33,754 nucleotides of DNA from a bacterium (GTDB taxonomy: Bacteria; UBP14; UBA6098; B30-G16): NCBI GenBank assembly GCA_021162205.1, contig JAGGZE010000107.1:1-33754 (forward strand). Direction: 5' to 3'. The notes under the pieces are model-generated. The model was not told the origin of the DNA, did no database searches, and saw only the letters and a program-made list of their open reading frames with translations. Below are positions 23,873-33,710 of the stretch, in pieces. Every line of letters begins with the position of its first letter. Within the stretch, counting starts at the first letter, position 1. The position numbers were made by a program, and so were the translations under genes.

Positions 23873-26800
23873 CTATCGAGCCAGCACGAGTGTTCCAGTG
23901 CAAATCACCTCGTCGCCATCCTTGATAACATATAGATAAACTCCAGGTCTGCAATCGTTGTCGTCGCTATCTTTGCCATCCCAGCTATATGAATGAGCAT
24001 CGCCGACATTTATTTTCTGAAGTTCGACACCCTGCATATCATAAATGAAAACGGTAGCATTTCGGAATACCATCTTCGGGAATTCGATATAAACATTATC
24101 ATTCGAGCCATCATTGTTAGGTGTGAACGGATTCGGATGTGAACGGCATACAAATTCTGCGACAATATATTTCGGGCAAAATAGCGAATCTGCAATACAA
24201 TTCGCACCGCATCCTCGAGAATTATCACAGGCGTTGGAAATAACTATCCAGACAGAATCCTCATTCTCGATAGCGATATATGGAAGCATAGGAATTATCA
24301 AAGTCAGTTTGCCAGATGGTTCATCGTAGGAAACACCGTTATCGCCGATTGTATATGAATTGATATAATCGTAGGATGTCGGATTATATATGCCATTTTG
24401 AAGATGTTTGCCGACTATCTCGATTCCAATACTATCAGGATTAACACCCGCGAGTTCATCGGTTATATCGATATTCACAGTATCGAATTGGTCGATATAT
24501 AGATTAGTGTCATCGTAACAATGCTCATAATAAACAATCGGCGGCATCCAATCGATTGTGAACGAGTATGTATAAATCGAATCTTCCGATAGAGCATTTT
24601 CCCATATATTTCCGAAAATATCCGCCCAATGCCATACTCTGACATTCACAGTATCGCCATTTTGCCAGCAGTTATCAGGAGTGAAATGAAGATATGTAGT
24701 GCCCGGCATAGAAATCGCTCCTGTGAAAGATATTTCGGGACTGCTAAGTGTATCGAATGGATATTCGATACCATTCACCTCGAGAGTTCCTGGTATCCCA
24801 AGAATTCCACCAAAGATATCGAAACCATCATAATCGTGGAAACCGATTATAAGTTCTTGATTATCGCAGGTGCAGGAATAGAACCAGCCATCCCGAGGGT
24901 TATCAGCCCAGATACTCGGAGCGTCGATATCGTGGAAATAGCAACTTTCGCAAACAGAATATGCCTGCGTTCTGTCGAATGTGGTATCGAAATCGAAATC
25001 GTTGTCGTAAGCATAGACTATATAATACACCCAGGTTCCAACATCGAATAGCGGGAATGCTCCCGGCATAGTTTGTGCGGTTCCACCGAAGTCATCGCCC
25101 GCGGTATAATCGAGTTGCACGATTCCCACATAATTCCCCGTAGATAAATCGGGACAACCAGCAGTATCGTATACGAGGAAAATCCCTTGTCCATTTGTAT
25201 CGGTGGCATCGTCGTATATTCCAGATGTATCCCACAGCGAGCAGGTAACAAAGAAATCGGATGACATCGCAGGCCAATTGCAAGTATCGGAAACTAATAT
25301 TTCGGGACCTGTCGAATCGTCATCGCCGACTGTGAAACACCAACCGATGATATTATTGTTCGCAGGACATAGCACCGTATCAGTGCTGTCCTGAACATTC
25401 AGATAAATGCAATATTCGTGAAATTCGTGCCACAAACTATCGATTTGAATATGAATAGTAGAATCCGAATTGTCATACCACAATTGAGTAGAATCCCATT
25501 CAAAAGTGAACAATGGATTCCCATTATCTGTTATCAATACACTAATTGCATTCGTATCTAACCAACTAACCGAATCCCAAACCTGTGCGGAAATATGCTG
25601 ACTCCAATCGAAAACGACCTCGCCATCGGTGGGAATAAAGTTGTCGCCGACAGGTGCGGACAAATCCACTATGAATGTCAATTGCGCAGGAAATCCTGGA
25701 TTGAACAAAGTATCCAATACTTGAGCGAGTGTAACTTGGACAGTTTCACCATTTGTGAACGATGTCAGTGGCGGAACGATTATGGTGTCGCAATGTATGC
25801 TATCTAAACTATCGATAATGTGTGTAATTAAAGCCATATTCGAGATATGACCGGCATCGAACGAATCGATAGTGCCATCGCCGTGCTGAATATAAATTAT
25901 CAAACTATCGAAAAGCACACCCTGGCTGTCGCATAATTCGATTATAATATTTTGGTCGGCGCAAAATGTAGTTGTAGAATCCCATGGAATAATAAACTCG
26001 GCTATCGGTCCACCCTGAGGTAATTTAAATATGAAACATGTATCGGTTGTCCAATTCGGTCCGCAGGTATCCGGCATATCTGCGATGGAATCGAGACAAA
26101 CCTGCACAGAATCACCACCTGAAAATTCGAGACCATCGAGGAATAATGTATCACTTCCAGTATTCCAAAACATTGCAGGGTCTGTAATTCTGTATGTGGT
26201 CGATGTCCCACCGATGATATTTACAGTTACAACGGATGTCGTAGTATCTATTCGACTTAAGTCATCGAAATAGAACCAGATTGTAGGATGCGGGTCGAGT
26301 ATAATTCCCGATGGATATTCTGCCAAAATCGATGGCCCCGACCAATCGATAAAAAATGTATAAATAGTCGAACTATCGGTCGGATTGCCGAGAGCATCCT
26401 CGATATGAATAATTTGCACATAAATCGTATCGCCATCGGTGAATAAAGCGGGCGGTGGACCGAATATCAATGTATCCTCTATATAGCTTATCGCACCCGA
26501 TACATCGTCGTATATCACAGGAGTTCCAGTATCACCGATTTGCAATGAAACTTGCGCATTCGAATGTCTCAATCCCATCGTCGTATAGCAACTCCATTCG
26601 ATTACAAACGAATCGCAGGCGATTGTAGCGCTGTCTCTATCGGGTATAATCAATGTTGGAATTGGTCCAGAAGTGGCACTTACAATATATTCCCAGCAAG
26701 TCGTATCCAAATTGATATAACCCGCGCAGTTCGGATTATCAGCCACAATTATACAAACAGAATCCGTATCGCCAGCAAGAAATGTATCGTATGAAACACT

Positions 26801-29800
26801 CGCATCATATTCCAAAATCGATGTAATTATATTCCATGTAAGTGTATCGTCATCGCCGAGTATCGCATCGACAGGATAAGATAAGCCGTCGAGACCGTGT
26901 GGGAAAAACAGAATCGTTGTGCTATCGACAGCATTTAGCGAATCGACTATGTGAATCTGGAATGGCGGAGTTCCAGGCGGAATCGTAATCGGTTCGGGTG
27001 GCGAACCCGGACTTACCCAATTCGCAACAGGTGGGTCGACATCGATATACAATGTGAATACAATCGAATCGGCTTCATAACCGAGAAGGTCCTGCATTCC
27101 CCAAAGCGATAAATATATCGGCGACCAGCTATATGGCGATGGTGGAACATAGACGAGTGTAGTTTCATTCGCCCAATATGGATTAGTTCCAATCGGATGT
27201 TCGGTGCCATCGTCGGCAAAATGAACCGTGCTCGTATCGACACCATCGGGGTCGGAAAGGACAAACACGAACGAATCGTTCGCACAGACCAATCCCACAC
27301 TGTCGGGAACTGGATATATAAGATTCGCTGTTGGACCGCCTTGAGCGATATAAATCCAATAGCAAGTATCGATAAATGCCCAGTTAGGACAAGCATCGGC
27401 AGCATCCCAAACAGTATCGACACAAATCTGAACGCTGTCTCCCGTATCGAATAGTCCACTCGGAATGTGTAGGGTTAATGTATCGTTAGACCATTCGATT
27501 GTATCGTCAATATTACATACTTCGAGTGTATTCGCCGGCATAAACAAAGTATTCCACATCAAAGTTACACAAATCAAATTTGTATCGGGACTTGCGGCAT
27601 CAGGAAAACGAAGTAAAATGTCGGGAGTAAGTGTCATTACATTTTCAGTCCAAAGAGGACTTATGATTTCAAATCCCGGAGCGGTAGTGTCGATTATCAC
27701 GATAAATTCGTTCGGTCGCTGCGGATTCAAAAGATTATCGAGAACTTCGACCGTGATATGCATCTCATTGCCCGCAGGACAAGGGAACGAGAGGACATCC
27801 CAAAGCAATGTATCGCCGATGACCGACAAATCGGGGTCGGGCCAACATTGGCTAACAGTGGGAATCGTATCGCCCATCGAATCTATGCAGAAATAGTTCA
27901 CGCAAATCGAGGATGTATCGAAACCATCGGGGTCATCGAGTAAAAATGCGAAAGTATAAGGATATGTGCATCCAAAATATATATATCCATCGCCATTTAT
28001 ATCTAACGGGTTGATAATACTAATATCGGGTCCTGTCGATGATATTGGAATTCTGCAGGTATCGCCGACCACACCATAATTAGGAGTGCAAAGGTCGGAA
28101 TAATCTGCGAACTGTTCTATCCACCAGACAATCGTATCACCACCGGTATAACTGATTCCAAGCGAATCGAGAATTATAAAAATCGTATCGCCGACACCGA
28201 CAATAGCGGAACTCGACGAACCACAAACACGAGTGGTATCGCCATTGGTATCGATAATACCGATACAAAACATATTCGGGTCGGGATAGCCGAGTGAATC
28301 TTCGGCGATAACCCACAATGTTTCGGGAATATTCATTGCTGTCGAATCGCACAATGGTGTATATTCGGATATCAAAGGTGCAGAATGGTCGATTACGAAC
28401 CAGTATTCATAAAATCCGCCAGATACTATATTGCCGAGACTGTCTTGAATTTCGATAGTTACCGAAACTGTTCCCTCATCCGCAAAGACAGCATCGATTA
28501 TAATTGTATCGCCAGAAGTATGAATCGCCGGGTTAGGATAAGTAATATCGTAAGATGCTCCCGCTCCATCGGCAACAATGTGGAAAGTGTTTATGTCTAT
28601 ACCGTTTTCATCGGTTGCGACAATAACGAGCGAATCGATTGTATCGCAAGTAATGATGGAACTTTCCGCAGGCTCGATAGCATCGACAATAGGACCGCCA
28701 GCAGCAACAGTGAAATGCCAACAGGTATCTGTTACATTCGAATCGCACATAATAGCATTATCGGCGACCTCGAAACAAATTTCGACAGTATCACCGCCTC
28801 TGAAAATTGTATCGGCATAGATAGCACTGAAAAATGCTGTGTCTCCCGACCAATACACAATCGAATCATCCCAGCAATAAGTATTCAAACCGCCGAATGT
28901 GAAACAACCAGTTTGTTGATTAACTCCAGCAATCAAATCGTTTGCTACAATCCATATAAGTGGGCGAGCTGTAAATATTTCTTCCCAGTCTGTAGGCCAA
29001 TATACTCCGATTTGCGGTGGCGTCCAATCCATCCAGTAAGTTCCACCGCGCGGCGCTGTATTCGGCACACCGAGATAATCCTGAACAGAATCCACAGAAA
29101 AAGTTATTTCATAACCATCCATCAATATATCGGGAATACAAAGGATTAAATTATCGGGGTCTCCGCTGGAAGAACCTGAAACCCATGTTACAAATGGGTC
29201 GGCGATTGTGACATCGCTCACAGGTCCACCGTTTATCTGGTAAGATATATGTATCGATGAAGAATCGACTCCGTCACTATCCTGAAATGCAAAAGTTATA
29301 CATAGTGTTTCACAGGAAATACTCGAACCGACAGGCGGGTCTAAAATCGCAATCGATGGACCGCCAAGACTGTAAAAGAACGAAAGACAAGTAGTGTCGG
29401 ATATGCCATTATATCCGCAAGTGTTGTCATCGAGCGTATCGAAAGATTGGACGAGACAAACATATACACTGTCACCGCTTCCGAGTTCCATTCCAAGCGA
29501 ATCGAGAATATCATTTATATGGAATCTTGCGGTATCATCCGATGAATATGCACCGGGGAACCAGTTTATATCGGGGTCATCGCCGCAAACTGTTATATTG
29601 GTGACAGTGCTGCCCATATTTCTCACTGTAATCTCGAAACAGGTTTGACTTTCACTTATTGGTGAACAATCATCGATTACCTCGAAAACTACCGAATCCT
29701 CGGCTGTTGTGGTAGCATTGGGATACATATATCCTGCATAAGGACCTTCGAGGTCGGATGTAAAATAGAATGTATCGGCGAAAAGAGCGATATTTCCAAG

Positions 29801-32800
29801 ATTATCGGCTACCTGAACGATAACAATCGGCACAGGTTCACAGGAATTTATTATCGCATCGATAGGAATCGGTCCGCAAAATCTATCGACATCGCTATAA
29901 TACAGCCATCCCGATGATACAGGTGCAGAATTTCCAACTGTAACAACAACCGAACCTGGATTTATATCGTTTATATCGATGAAATCTATGCAAATCCAAC
30001 CCTCACCGAGACCACACGCCCAGGTTGCGCTATCCTCGGGCTGAACTAAAATAGCTTCGGGCGGCTGGTTATCGATTATATAGCACCAGGTAAATGGTGT
30101 TTCTATATTATTAGCAGGGCAGACATCGGCATTGTCGAATATAGTATCGAGTGTGAAACAGACCGTATCAAGATAACCCGCATCGTATAAATCTGCGTGA
30201 ACAACAAGCCATCCCGAACTAAATGAAAGGTCGGTAGGATATGTCAGAACAGAATCGGGACCGCCATTTATCGACATTTTAACGGTTATATAACTCAGGT
30301 TTATACCTGAATAGTCATCATTTACAAGCAAAGAACACACTGGGTCACTTACAGGACTCGGTGGTGTTATGAACGAACCATCCGGCGGGTCGAGCGAAGC
30401 TACCCAGGGTCCCTGAGTATCCATCAAGAATGTATAGGTCGGTGTAGATGTTCCAATGGAATTTCCAAGTGTATCGCAAAGTTTCATAATTATAACATTA
30501 ACCTCTGTTCCGCTTGGATAAGGCGAATTATATGCATCGTCGATACACACTGTATCGCCATTTATGTATACATTTGGGTCGCAGACATTGTATGCCGCAC
30601 TTTCTATCCAGACTACGAGACTTTCGCAGGGAGTCGTCAGAAAACCGTTCATATCGTTTACTACAAAGCATACGGTTGGAGTATCGCAACTGACATAAGC
30701 CACCGAATCGGGTGGAGCTATAAATTCGACAACAGGTGCGGTATAATCGACAATAAACGACCAGCAAGTTGTGTCCGCTACATTCGGCGAACAAGTTGCA
30801 TCTACATTGTCGATAGCATAAGTAACACAAACCGTAACCGTAGTTTCGCTGGGGATATCGGTCGGAGTGAACGATATATCTACACAATGTGTGTCGGCAT
30901 CGGGAATTCTTACTATACCCGAACTTGTTGAACTAAGAAAAATCGTATCCGTCCCGTAAGTATAGAAAAATTCGATACTATCGATTTGCACACCCGAAAT
31001 AGAATCGCAAACAGTGAAACCGATATTAGGAGTAGAAGTAGTAGCATATCCGCTATCTATAGGAATCAAATCAGTAATAATCGGCGGGTCATTATCCCAG
31101 ATAATTGTCGTTCTCAATGTCTCGGCGGAGCGACATCCGCAGCCATCTGCAATCGGCGGAATCAACACTAAAACAGTTTCGAGACTATCCACAGTGAAAA
31201 GTGTCCCCGGCACATCGACAAAAAATGTATCATCCAGAGGATTCACAGGTGGATGCCAGTTTACGAATCCAGCACTCGAATAACCATTGATATTAGGTAG
31301 AACACTCGATTGGTCGATTCCTTCATCATCGGTAAAATAGACATCGATTTTAAATGTAGTGCAGTTGACAAAAAAGGATGGAGCTGTTAGCAGTGTCATA
31401 TTCGGTGGAATTCCAGAAAACATAGGGACAGAAATGACTACAAAAGAATCTGTTGCTTCGGTTACATCGTTGGAATTACCATAATATCCCAAATTTCCTG
31501 TAAGTCCTGTTAAGTGAAGAGACTCGGGAATATGAACTGTCCATTCTATATCCACAGTGCTATCTGTGGGCAAACTATCTAATAAAATACAATTAGAATC
31601 TATAATATACCCCCCATAAAGCAGAGTATCCCAATAGGCAGAATATACTGTAATTGGTGAAGGTGGATAAATACAAATAGTATCGTCAAAATAAGTATTT
31701 CCTGAAGCATCATGCTGGGTGACAAGAGTATGAATATCGACCAATGTATCGATTGTGCAATCGTGGCAGCTAATTTCAGGAACAATCGGTGAAATAGGCA
31801 TTTCTGCAGGAGGCTGATATCCTGAACCGAAACCATAATAGGTAACCCAATCGAAATGACTGCCCGCTGAAATACTTCTCTGGTTCCATTGAACAAGAAA
31901 TGCTACATCGCCTGTTGGATTACCCGAGAAAGTAGTAGCCCAATATTCAGAATCTGGATGACATCCGAGGTCTGTTCTAACCCAAATATATCTCCATATT
32001 GGGCTTTGCTGACCGATAGCAAAATAATCGGGCGGTGTAGCATCGCCGCCGCGAAGAATACCTCTTGCAATTGCCGATGCTAACGATATATCCGGATTGT
32101 CCGCTCCCTGCCAATAGGATGGCACAGGCGCTTCATAAAATCGAGAAAGAGTCGTATAAGTTCCTGCTATCATTATACTCGGTCTATCCGATGTGCCGAT
32201 AAAAGCATCGACAATGAATTTAACACCTATACTATGCTGCACAAAATCTTGATTAAATGCCTGAAATAAAATTCGTGTTTGTCCACAGGTATCGGGACCG
32301 AAAACCATAGAAACAGGTTTAAGTATCTGGTAAAAATCTATAAGTCCACCGACACCGATAGGTATTTGCCAGTGTGAATGAATTTCATAGATACCCTCTA
32401 TCGTGATAACTGTATCACTTCCCATGAAATAATCGTTTATTTGATGAAGAGAAACAGGGGGACCACTACATAATGTTAGTTGAGAAGCTGTATAATTGGC
32501 AAAAGAATAGTATGCACCATCGATGTATAAAACGAAATGTTCACCGGCTATGCTGTCGGGCCAATGAAAATTTCTCATAAGTGGAATATAACCAGTTCCT
32601 ATTCCACCTACACCGAATTGACCTCTTGTTAGACCAAAAATTCCTACCGATGAATCCATAACCTCGATTCTTATGGGGTAGTCTATAGCAGTATCTCCTT
32701 CTACCCACCAATCTGCATGTCCTGGAGGTCGTTCGGTTGTGAGGAATGAAGCATAACCGCCATCGCCGAAAGCGATTACAGCAAAATTAAATATTACCAG

Positions 32801-32827
32801 TAAAAATAAGATTTTTTTAATATTCAT
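23873..32827 (-). CDS. Giant secreted protein with alternating Ig-like modules and gliding-type C-terminal domain
   Basis: The product is 2984 residues, the largest in the window. A signal peptide (IKKILFLLVIFNFAVIAFG) is followed by an N-terminal domain (about 35-345) homologous to that of the 1594-residue protein (SIGVKFIVDAFIGTSD, VPSYWQG, ATPPDYFAIG, VTYYGFGSG). A linker domain runs to about 472. About 21 Ig-like modules follow to residue 2893, alternating almost without exception between type A (lone Cys near the start, DxDGxD, end FxxDxxxP) and type B (end C-x-PN-x(4-7)-C-W-x-F); one odd module precedes the last pair. The final 91 residues (CRSHPNPFTPNNDGSNDN, FIYDMQGVELQKI, YSWDGKDSDDN, RPGVYLYVIKDG) form a gliding-motility-type sorting domain, so export by a T9SS-like route is likely. 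A G6 ribosome site precedes the ATG. A giant adhesin or surface-layer role is an inference; no enzyme motif was seen. Confidence 0.86.
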   Translation of the reverse strand: MNIKKILFLLVIFNFAVIAFGDGGYASFLTTERPPGHADWWVEGDTAIDYPIRIEVMDSSVGIFGLTRGQFGVGGIGTGYIPLMRNFHWPDSIAGEHFVLYIDGAYYSFANYTASQLTLCSGPPVSLHQINDYFMGSDTVITIEGIYEIHSHWQIPIGVGGLIDFYQILKPVSMVFGPDTCGQTRILFQAFNQDFVQHSIGVKFIVDAFIGTSDRPSIMIAGTYTTLSRFYEAPVPSYWQGADNPDISLASAIARGILRGGDATPPDYFAIGQQSPIWRYIWVRTDLGCHPDSEYWATTFSGNPTGDVAFLVQWNQRSISAGSHFDWVTYYGFGSGYQPPAEMPISPIVPEISCHDCTIDTLVDIHTLVTQHDASGNTYFDDTICIYPPSPITVYSAYWDTLLYGGYIIDSNCILLDSLPTDSTVDIEWTVHIPESLHLTGLTGNLGYYGNSNDVTEATDSFVVISVPMFSGIPPNMTLLTAPSFFVNCTTFKIDVYFTDDEGIDQSSVLPNINGYSSAGFVNWHPPVNPLDDTFFVDVPGTLFTVDSLETVLVLIPPIADGCGCRSAETLRTTIIWDNDPPIITDLIPIDSGYATTSTPNIGFTVCDSISGVQIDSIEFFYTYGTDTIFLSSTSSGIVRIPDADTHCVDISFTPTDIPSETTVTVCVTYAIDNVDATCSPNVADTTCWSFIVDYTAPVVEFIAPPDSVAYVSCDTPTVCFVVNDMNGFLTTPCESLVVWIESAAYNVCDPNVYINGDTVCIDDAYNSPYPSGTEVNVIIMKLCDTLGNSIGTSTPTYTFLMDTQGPWVASLDPPDGSFITPPSPVSDPVCSLLVNDDYSGINLSYITVKMSINGGPDSVLTYPTDLSFSSGWLVVHADLYDAGYLDTVCFTLDTIFDNADVCPANNIETPFTWCYIIDNQPPEAILVQPEDSATWACGLGEGWICIDFIDINDINPGSVVVTVGNSAPVSSGWLYYSDVDRFCGPIPIDAIINSCEPVPIVIVQVADNLGNIALFADTFYFTSDLEGPYAGYMYPNATTTAEDSVVFEVIDDCSPISESQTCFEITVRNMGSTVTNITVCGDDPDINWFPGAYSSDDTARFHINDILDSLGMELGSGDSVYVCLVQSFDTLDDNTCGYNGISDTTCLSFFYSLGGPSIAILDPPVGSSISCETLCITFAFQDSDGVDSSSIHISYQINGGPVSDVTIADPFVTWVSGSSSGDPDNLILCIPDILMDGYEITFSVDSVQDYLGVPNTAPRGGTYWMDWTPPQIGVYWPTDWEEIFTARPLIWIVANDLIAGVNQQTGCFTFGGLNTYCWDDSIVYWSGDTAFFSAIYADTIFRGGDTVEICFEVADNAIMCDSNVTDTCWHFTVAAGGPIVDAIEPAESSIITCDTIDSLVIVATDENGIDINTFHIVADGAGASYDITYPNPAIHTSGDTIIIDAVFADEGTVSVTIEIQDSLGNIVSGGFYEYWFVIDHSAPLISEYTPLCDSTAMNIPETLWVIAEDSLGYPDPNMFCIGIIDTNGDTTRVCGSSSSAIVGVGDTIFIILDSLGISYTGGDTIVWWIEQFADYSDLCTPNYGVVGDTCRIPISSTGPDISIINPLDINGDGYIYFGCTYPYTFAFLLDDPDGFDTSSICVNYFCIDSMGDTIPTVSQCWPDPDLSVIGDTLLWDVLSFPCPAGNEMHITVEVLDNLLNPQRPNEFIVIIDTTAPGFEIISPLWTENVMTLTPDILLRFPDAASPDTNLICVTLMWNTLFMPANTLEVCNIDDTIEWSNDTLTLHIPSGLFDTGDSVQICVDTVWDAADACPNWAFIDTCYWIYIAQGGPTANLIYPVPDSVGLVCANDSFVFVLSDPDGVDTSTVHFADDGTEHPIGTNPYWANETTLVYVPPSPYSWSPIYLSLWGMQDLLGYEADSIVFTLYIDVDPPVANWVSPGSPPEPITIPPGTPPFQIHIVDSLNAVDSTTILFFPHGLDGLSYPVDAILGDDDTLTWNIITSILEYDASVSYDTFLAGDTDSVCIIVADNPNCAGYINLDTTCWEYIVSATSGPIPTLIIPDRDSATIACDSFVIEWSCYTTMGLRHSNAQVSLQIGDTGTPVIYDDVSGAISYIEDTLIFGPPPALFTDGDTIYVQIIHIEDALGNPTDSSTIYTFFIDWSGPSILAEYPSGIILDPHPTIWFYFDDLSRIDTTTSVVTVNIIGGTSTTYRITDPAMFWNTGSDTLFLDGLEFSGGDSVQVCLDSIADMPDTCGPNWTTDTCFIFKLPQGGPIAEFIIPWDSTTTFCADQNIIIELCDSQGVLFDSLIIYIQHGDGTIDSFDAGHISNMALITHIIDSLDSIHCDTIIVPPLTSFTNGETVQVTLAQVLDTLFNPGFPAQLTFIVDLSAPVGDNFIPTDGEVVFDWSQHISAQVWDSVSWLDTNAISVLITDNGNPLFTFEWDSTQLWYDNSDSTIHIQIDSLWHEFHEYCIYLNVQDSTDTVLCPANNNIIGWCFTVGDDDSTGPEILVSDTCNWPAMSSDFFVTCSLWDTSGIYDDATDTNGQGIFLVYDTAGCPDLSTGNYVGIVQLDYTAGDDFGGTAQTMPGAFPLFDVGTWVYYIVYAYDNDFDFDTTFDRTQAYSVCESCYFHDIDAPSIWADNPRDGWFYSCTCDNQELIIGFHDYDGFDIFGGILGIPGTLEVNGIEYPFDTLSSPEISFTGAISMPGTTYLHFTPDNCWQNGDTVNVRVWHWADIFGNIWENALSEDSIYTYSFTIDWMPPIVYYEHCYDDTNLYIDQFDTVNIDITDELAGVNPDSIGIEIVGKHLQNGIYNPTSYDYINSYTIGDNGVSYDEPSGKLTLIIPMLPYIAIENEDSVWIVISNACDNSRGCGANCIADSLFCPKYIVAEFVCRSHPNPFTPNNDGSNDNVYIEFPKMVFRNATVFIYDMQGVELQKINVGDAHSYSWDGKDSDDNDCRPGVYLYVIKDGDEVICTGTLVLAR
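24149..31412 (-). repeat. Ig-like A/B module array of the 2984-residue protein (about 21 modules)
   Basis: Module boundaries are marked by xPP or GGP tripeptides about every 100-115 residues from 473 to 2893. Type B endings include CSPNVADTTCWSF, CPANNIETPFTWC, CDSNVTDTCWHF, CGPNWTTDTCFIF and CPANNNIIGWCF. Type A starts include SCDTPTV, SCETLCI, TCDTIDS, ACDSFVI and FCADQNI. Confidence 0.75.
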
Positions 32828-32835
32828 AAAGAATT

Positions 32836-32841
32836 CCCCCC
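32836..32841 (-). promoter_or_regulatory. Poly-G ribosome-binding site of the 2984-residue gene
   Basis: GGGGGG lies 8 bases before the ATG at 32827. It resembles the GAGGGGG site of the other giant gene at 2581-2587 and confirms the start. Confidence 0.55.
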
Positions 32842-32870
32842 GTTAAGTTCTGTTTATATTCTAATTGAAT

Positions 32871-32898
32871 ATAATAATAATAAATAAATATAAAACAA
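32871..32898 (-). promoter_or_regulatory. Possible promoter of the surface-protein locus
   Basis: On the - strand TTGTTT (32898-32893) and TATTAT (32876-32871) are 16 bases apart, in the very AT-rich 73-base gap between murI and the giant gene. The -10 box is the same as in the promoter at 2532-2560. The region is so AT-rich that other alignments are possible. Confidence 0.35.
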
Positions 32899-32900
32899 GC

Positions 32901-33710
32901 TTAAAGTTCGATTTGTATTAATTCAATTTTTTCTAATTTCTTCTCTAAAAATTTTGTTCCAATTCTACTAAATCGTTGTGGTGCATCGGTTACGAAAAAT
33001 CGTGCATACAAATCATCGTTATTTGAAGTTATTTTTTCATCTGTTAAATATTTTTTTAATTCACCAATTAAAGATTTTGCCGAATCGATTACACGAATTT
33101 TTCCACCGATAACTTTTGTAATCGTTCTTTTAAGCAACGGATAATGTGTGCATCCAAGAACGAGCGTATCGATGTCTTTTTGCAATAGTTCATCGAGGTA
33201 AAAATGAGCCACGAGTTCGGGAATTTCACCATCGAGCCAACCCTCCTCTGCAAGTGGAACGAATAGCGGACAGGCTTTACCAAAAACATCGATAGCAGGT
33301 TCGATAGCGGAAATTGCATTTTGATAAGACTTCGATGAAATTGTTCCCACTGTGCCGATTATTCCAATTCTCCCATTTTCAGTGGATTTGACAGCTTCTC
33401 GCGCACCTGGTTCGATAACTCCCATAATCGGTATCGAAATCCATTTTCTAAGTTCATCCAATGCTACACTCGAAGCGGTATTGCAAGCAACGATTAAAAC
33501 TTTTATTCCAAATCCCATCAAAAATCTCGCATTCTGAAGAGCAAATTTGCGAACAATATCCGCAGAACGCGGTCCATAAGGATATCTTCCAGTATCACCG
33601 AGATAAACAAAACTTTCGCAGGGCAATCGATTCAATATTTCCTTCACAACAGTAAGTCCACCGACACCCGAATCGAAAATACCGAGCGGTGCATTTTTAT
33701 AATCGTGCAT
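32901..33710 (-). CDS. murI: Glutamate racemase
   Basis: The 269-residue product interconverts L- and D-glutamate, supplying D-glutamate for peptidoglycan, in the cytoplasm. The family signatures are complete: GIFDSGVGGLTV (10-21), YLGDTGRYPYG (36-46), the first catalytic cysteine C76 in VACNTAS, GVIEPGA (97-103), and the second catalytic cysteine C187 in GCTHYPLL. Length is normal. AGGGAT precedes the ATG, supporting this start. It lies on the same strand as, and 73 bases upstream of, the surface-protein locus. The gap holds a possible promoter, so cotranscription is uncertain. Nothing unusual was seen in the protein. The 44 bases beyond its start contain no identifiable gene end. Confidence 0.96.
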   Translation of the reverse strand: MHDYKNAPLGIFDSGVGGLTVVKEILNRLPCESFVYLGDTGRYPYGPRSADIVRKFALQNARFLMGFGIKVLIVACNTASSVALDELRKWISIPIMGVIEPGAREAVKSTENGRIGIIGTVGTISSKSYQNAISAIEPAIDVFGKACPLFVPLAEEGWLDGEIPELVAHFYLDELLQKDIDTLVLGCTHYPLLKRTITKVIGGKIRVIDSAKSLIGELKKYLTDEKITSNNDDLYARFFVTDAPQRFSRIGTKFLEKKLEKIELIQIEL

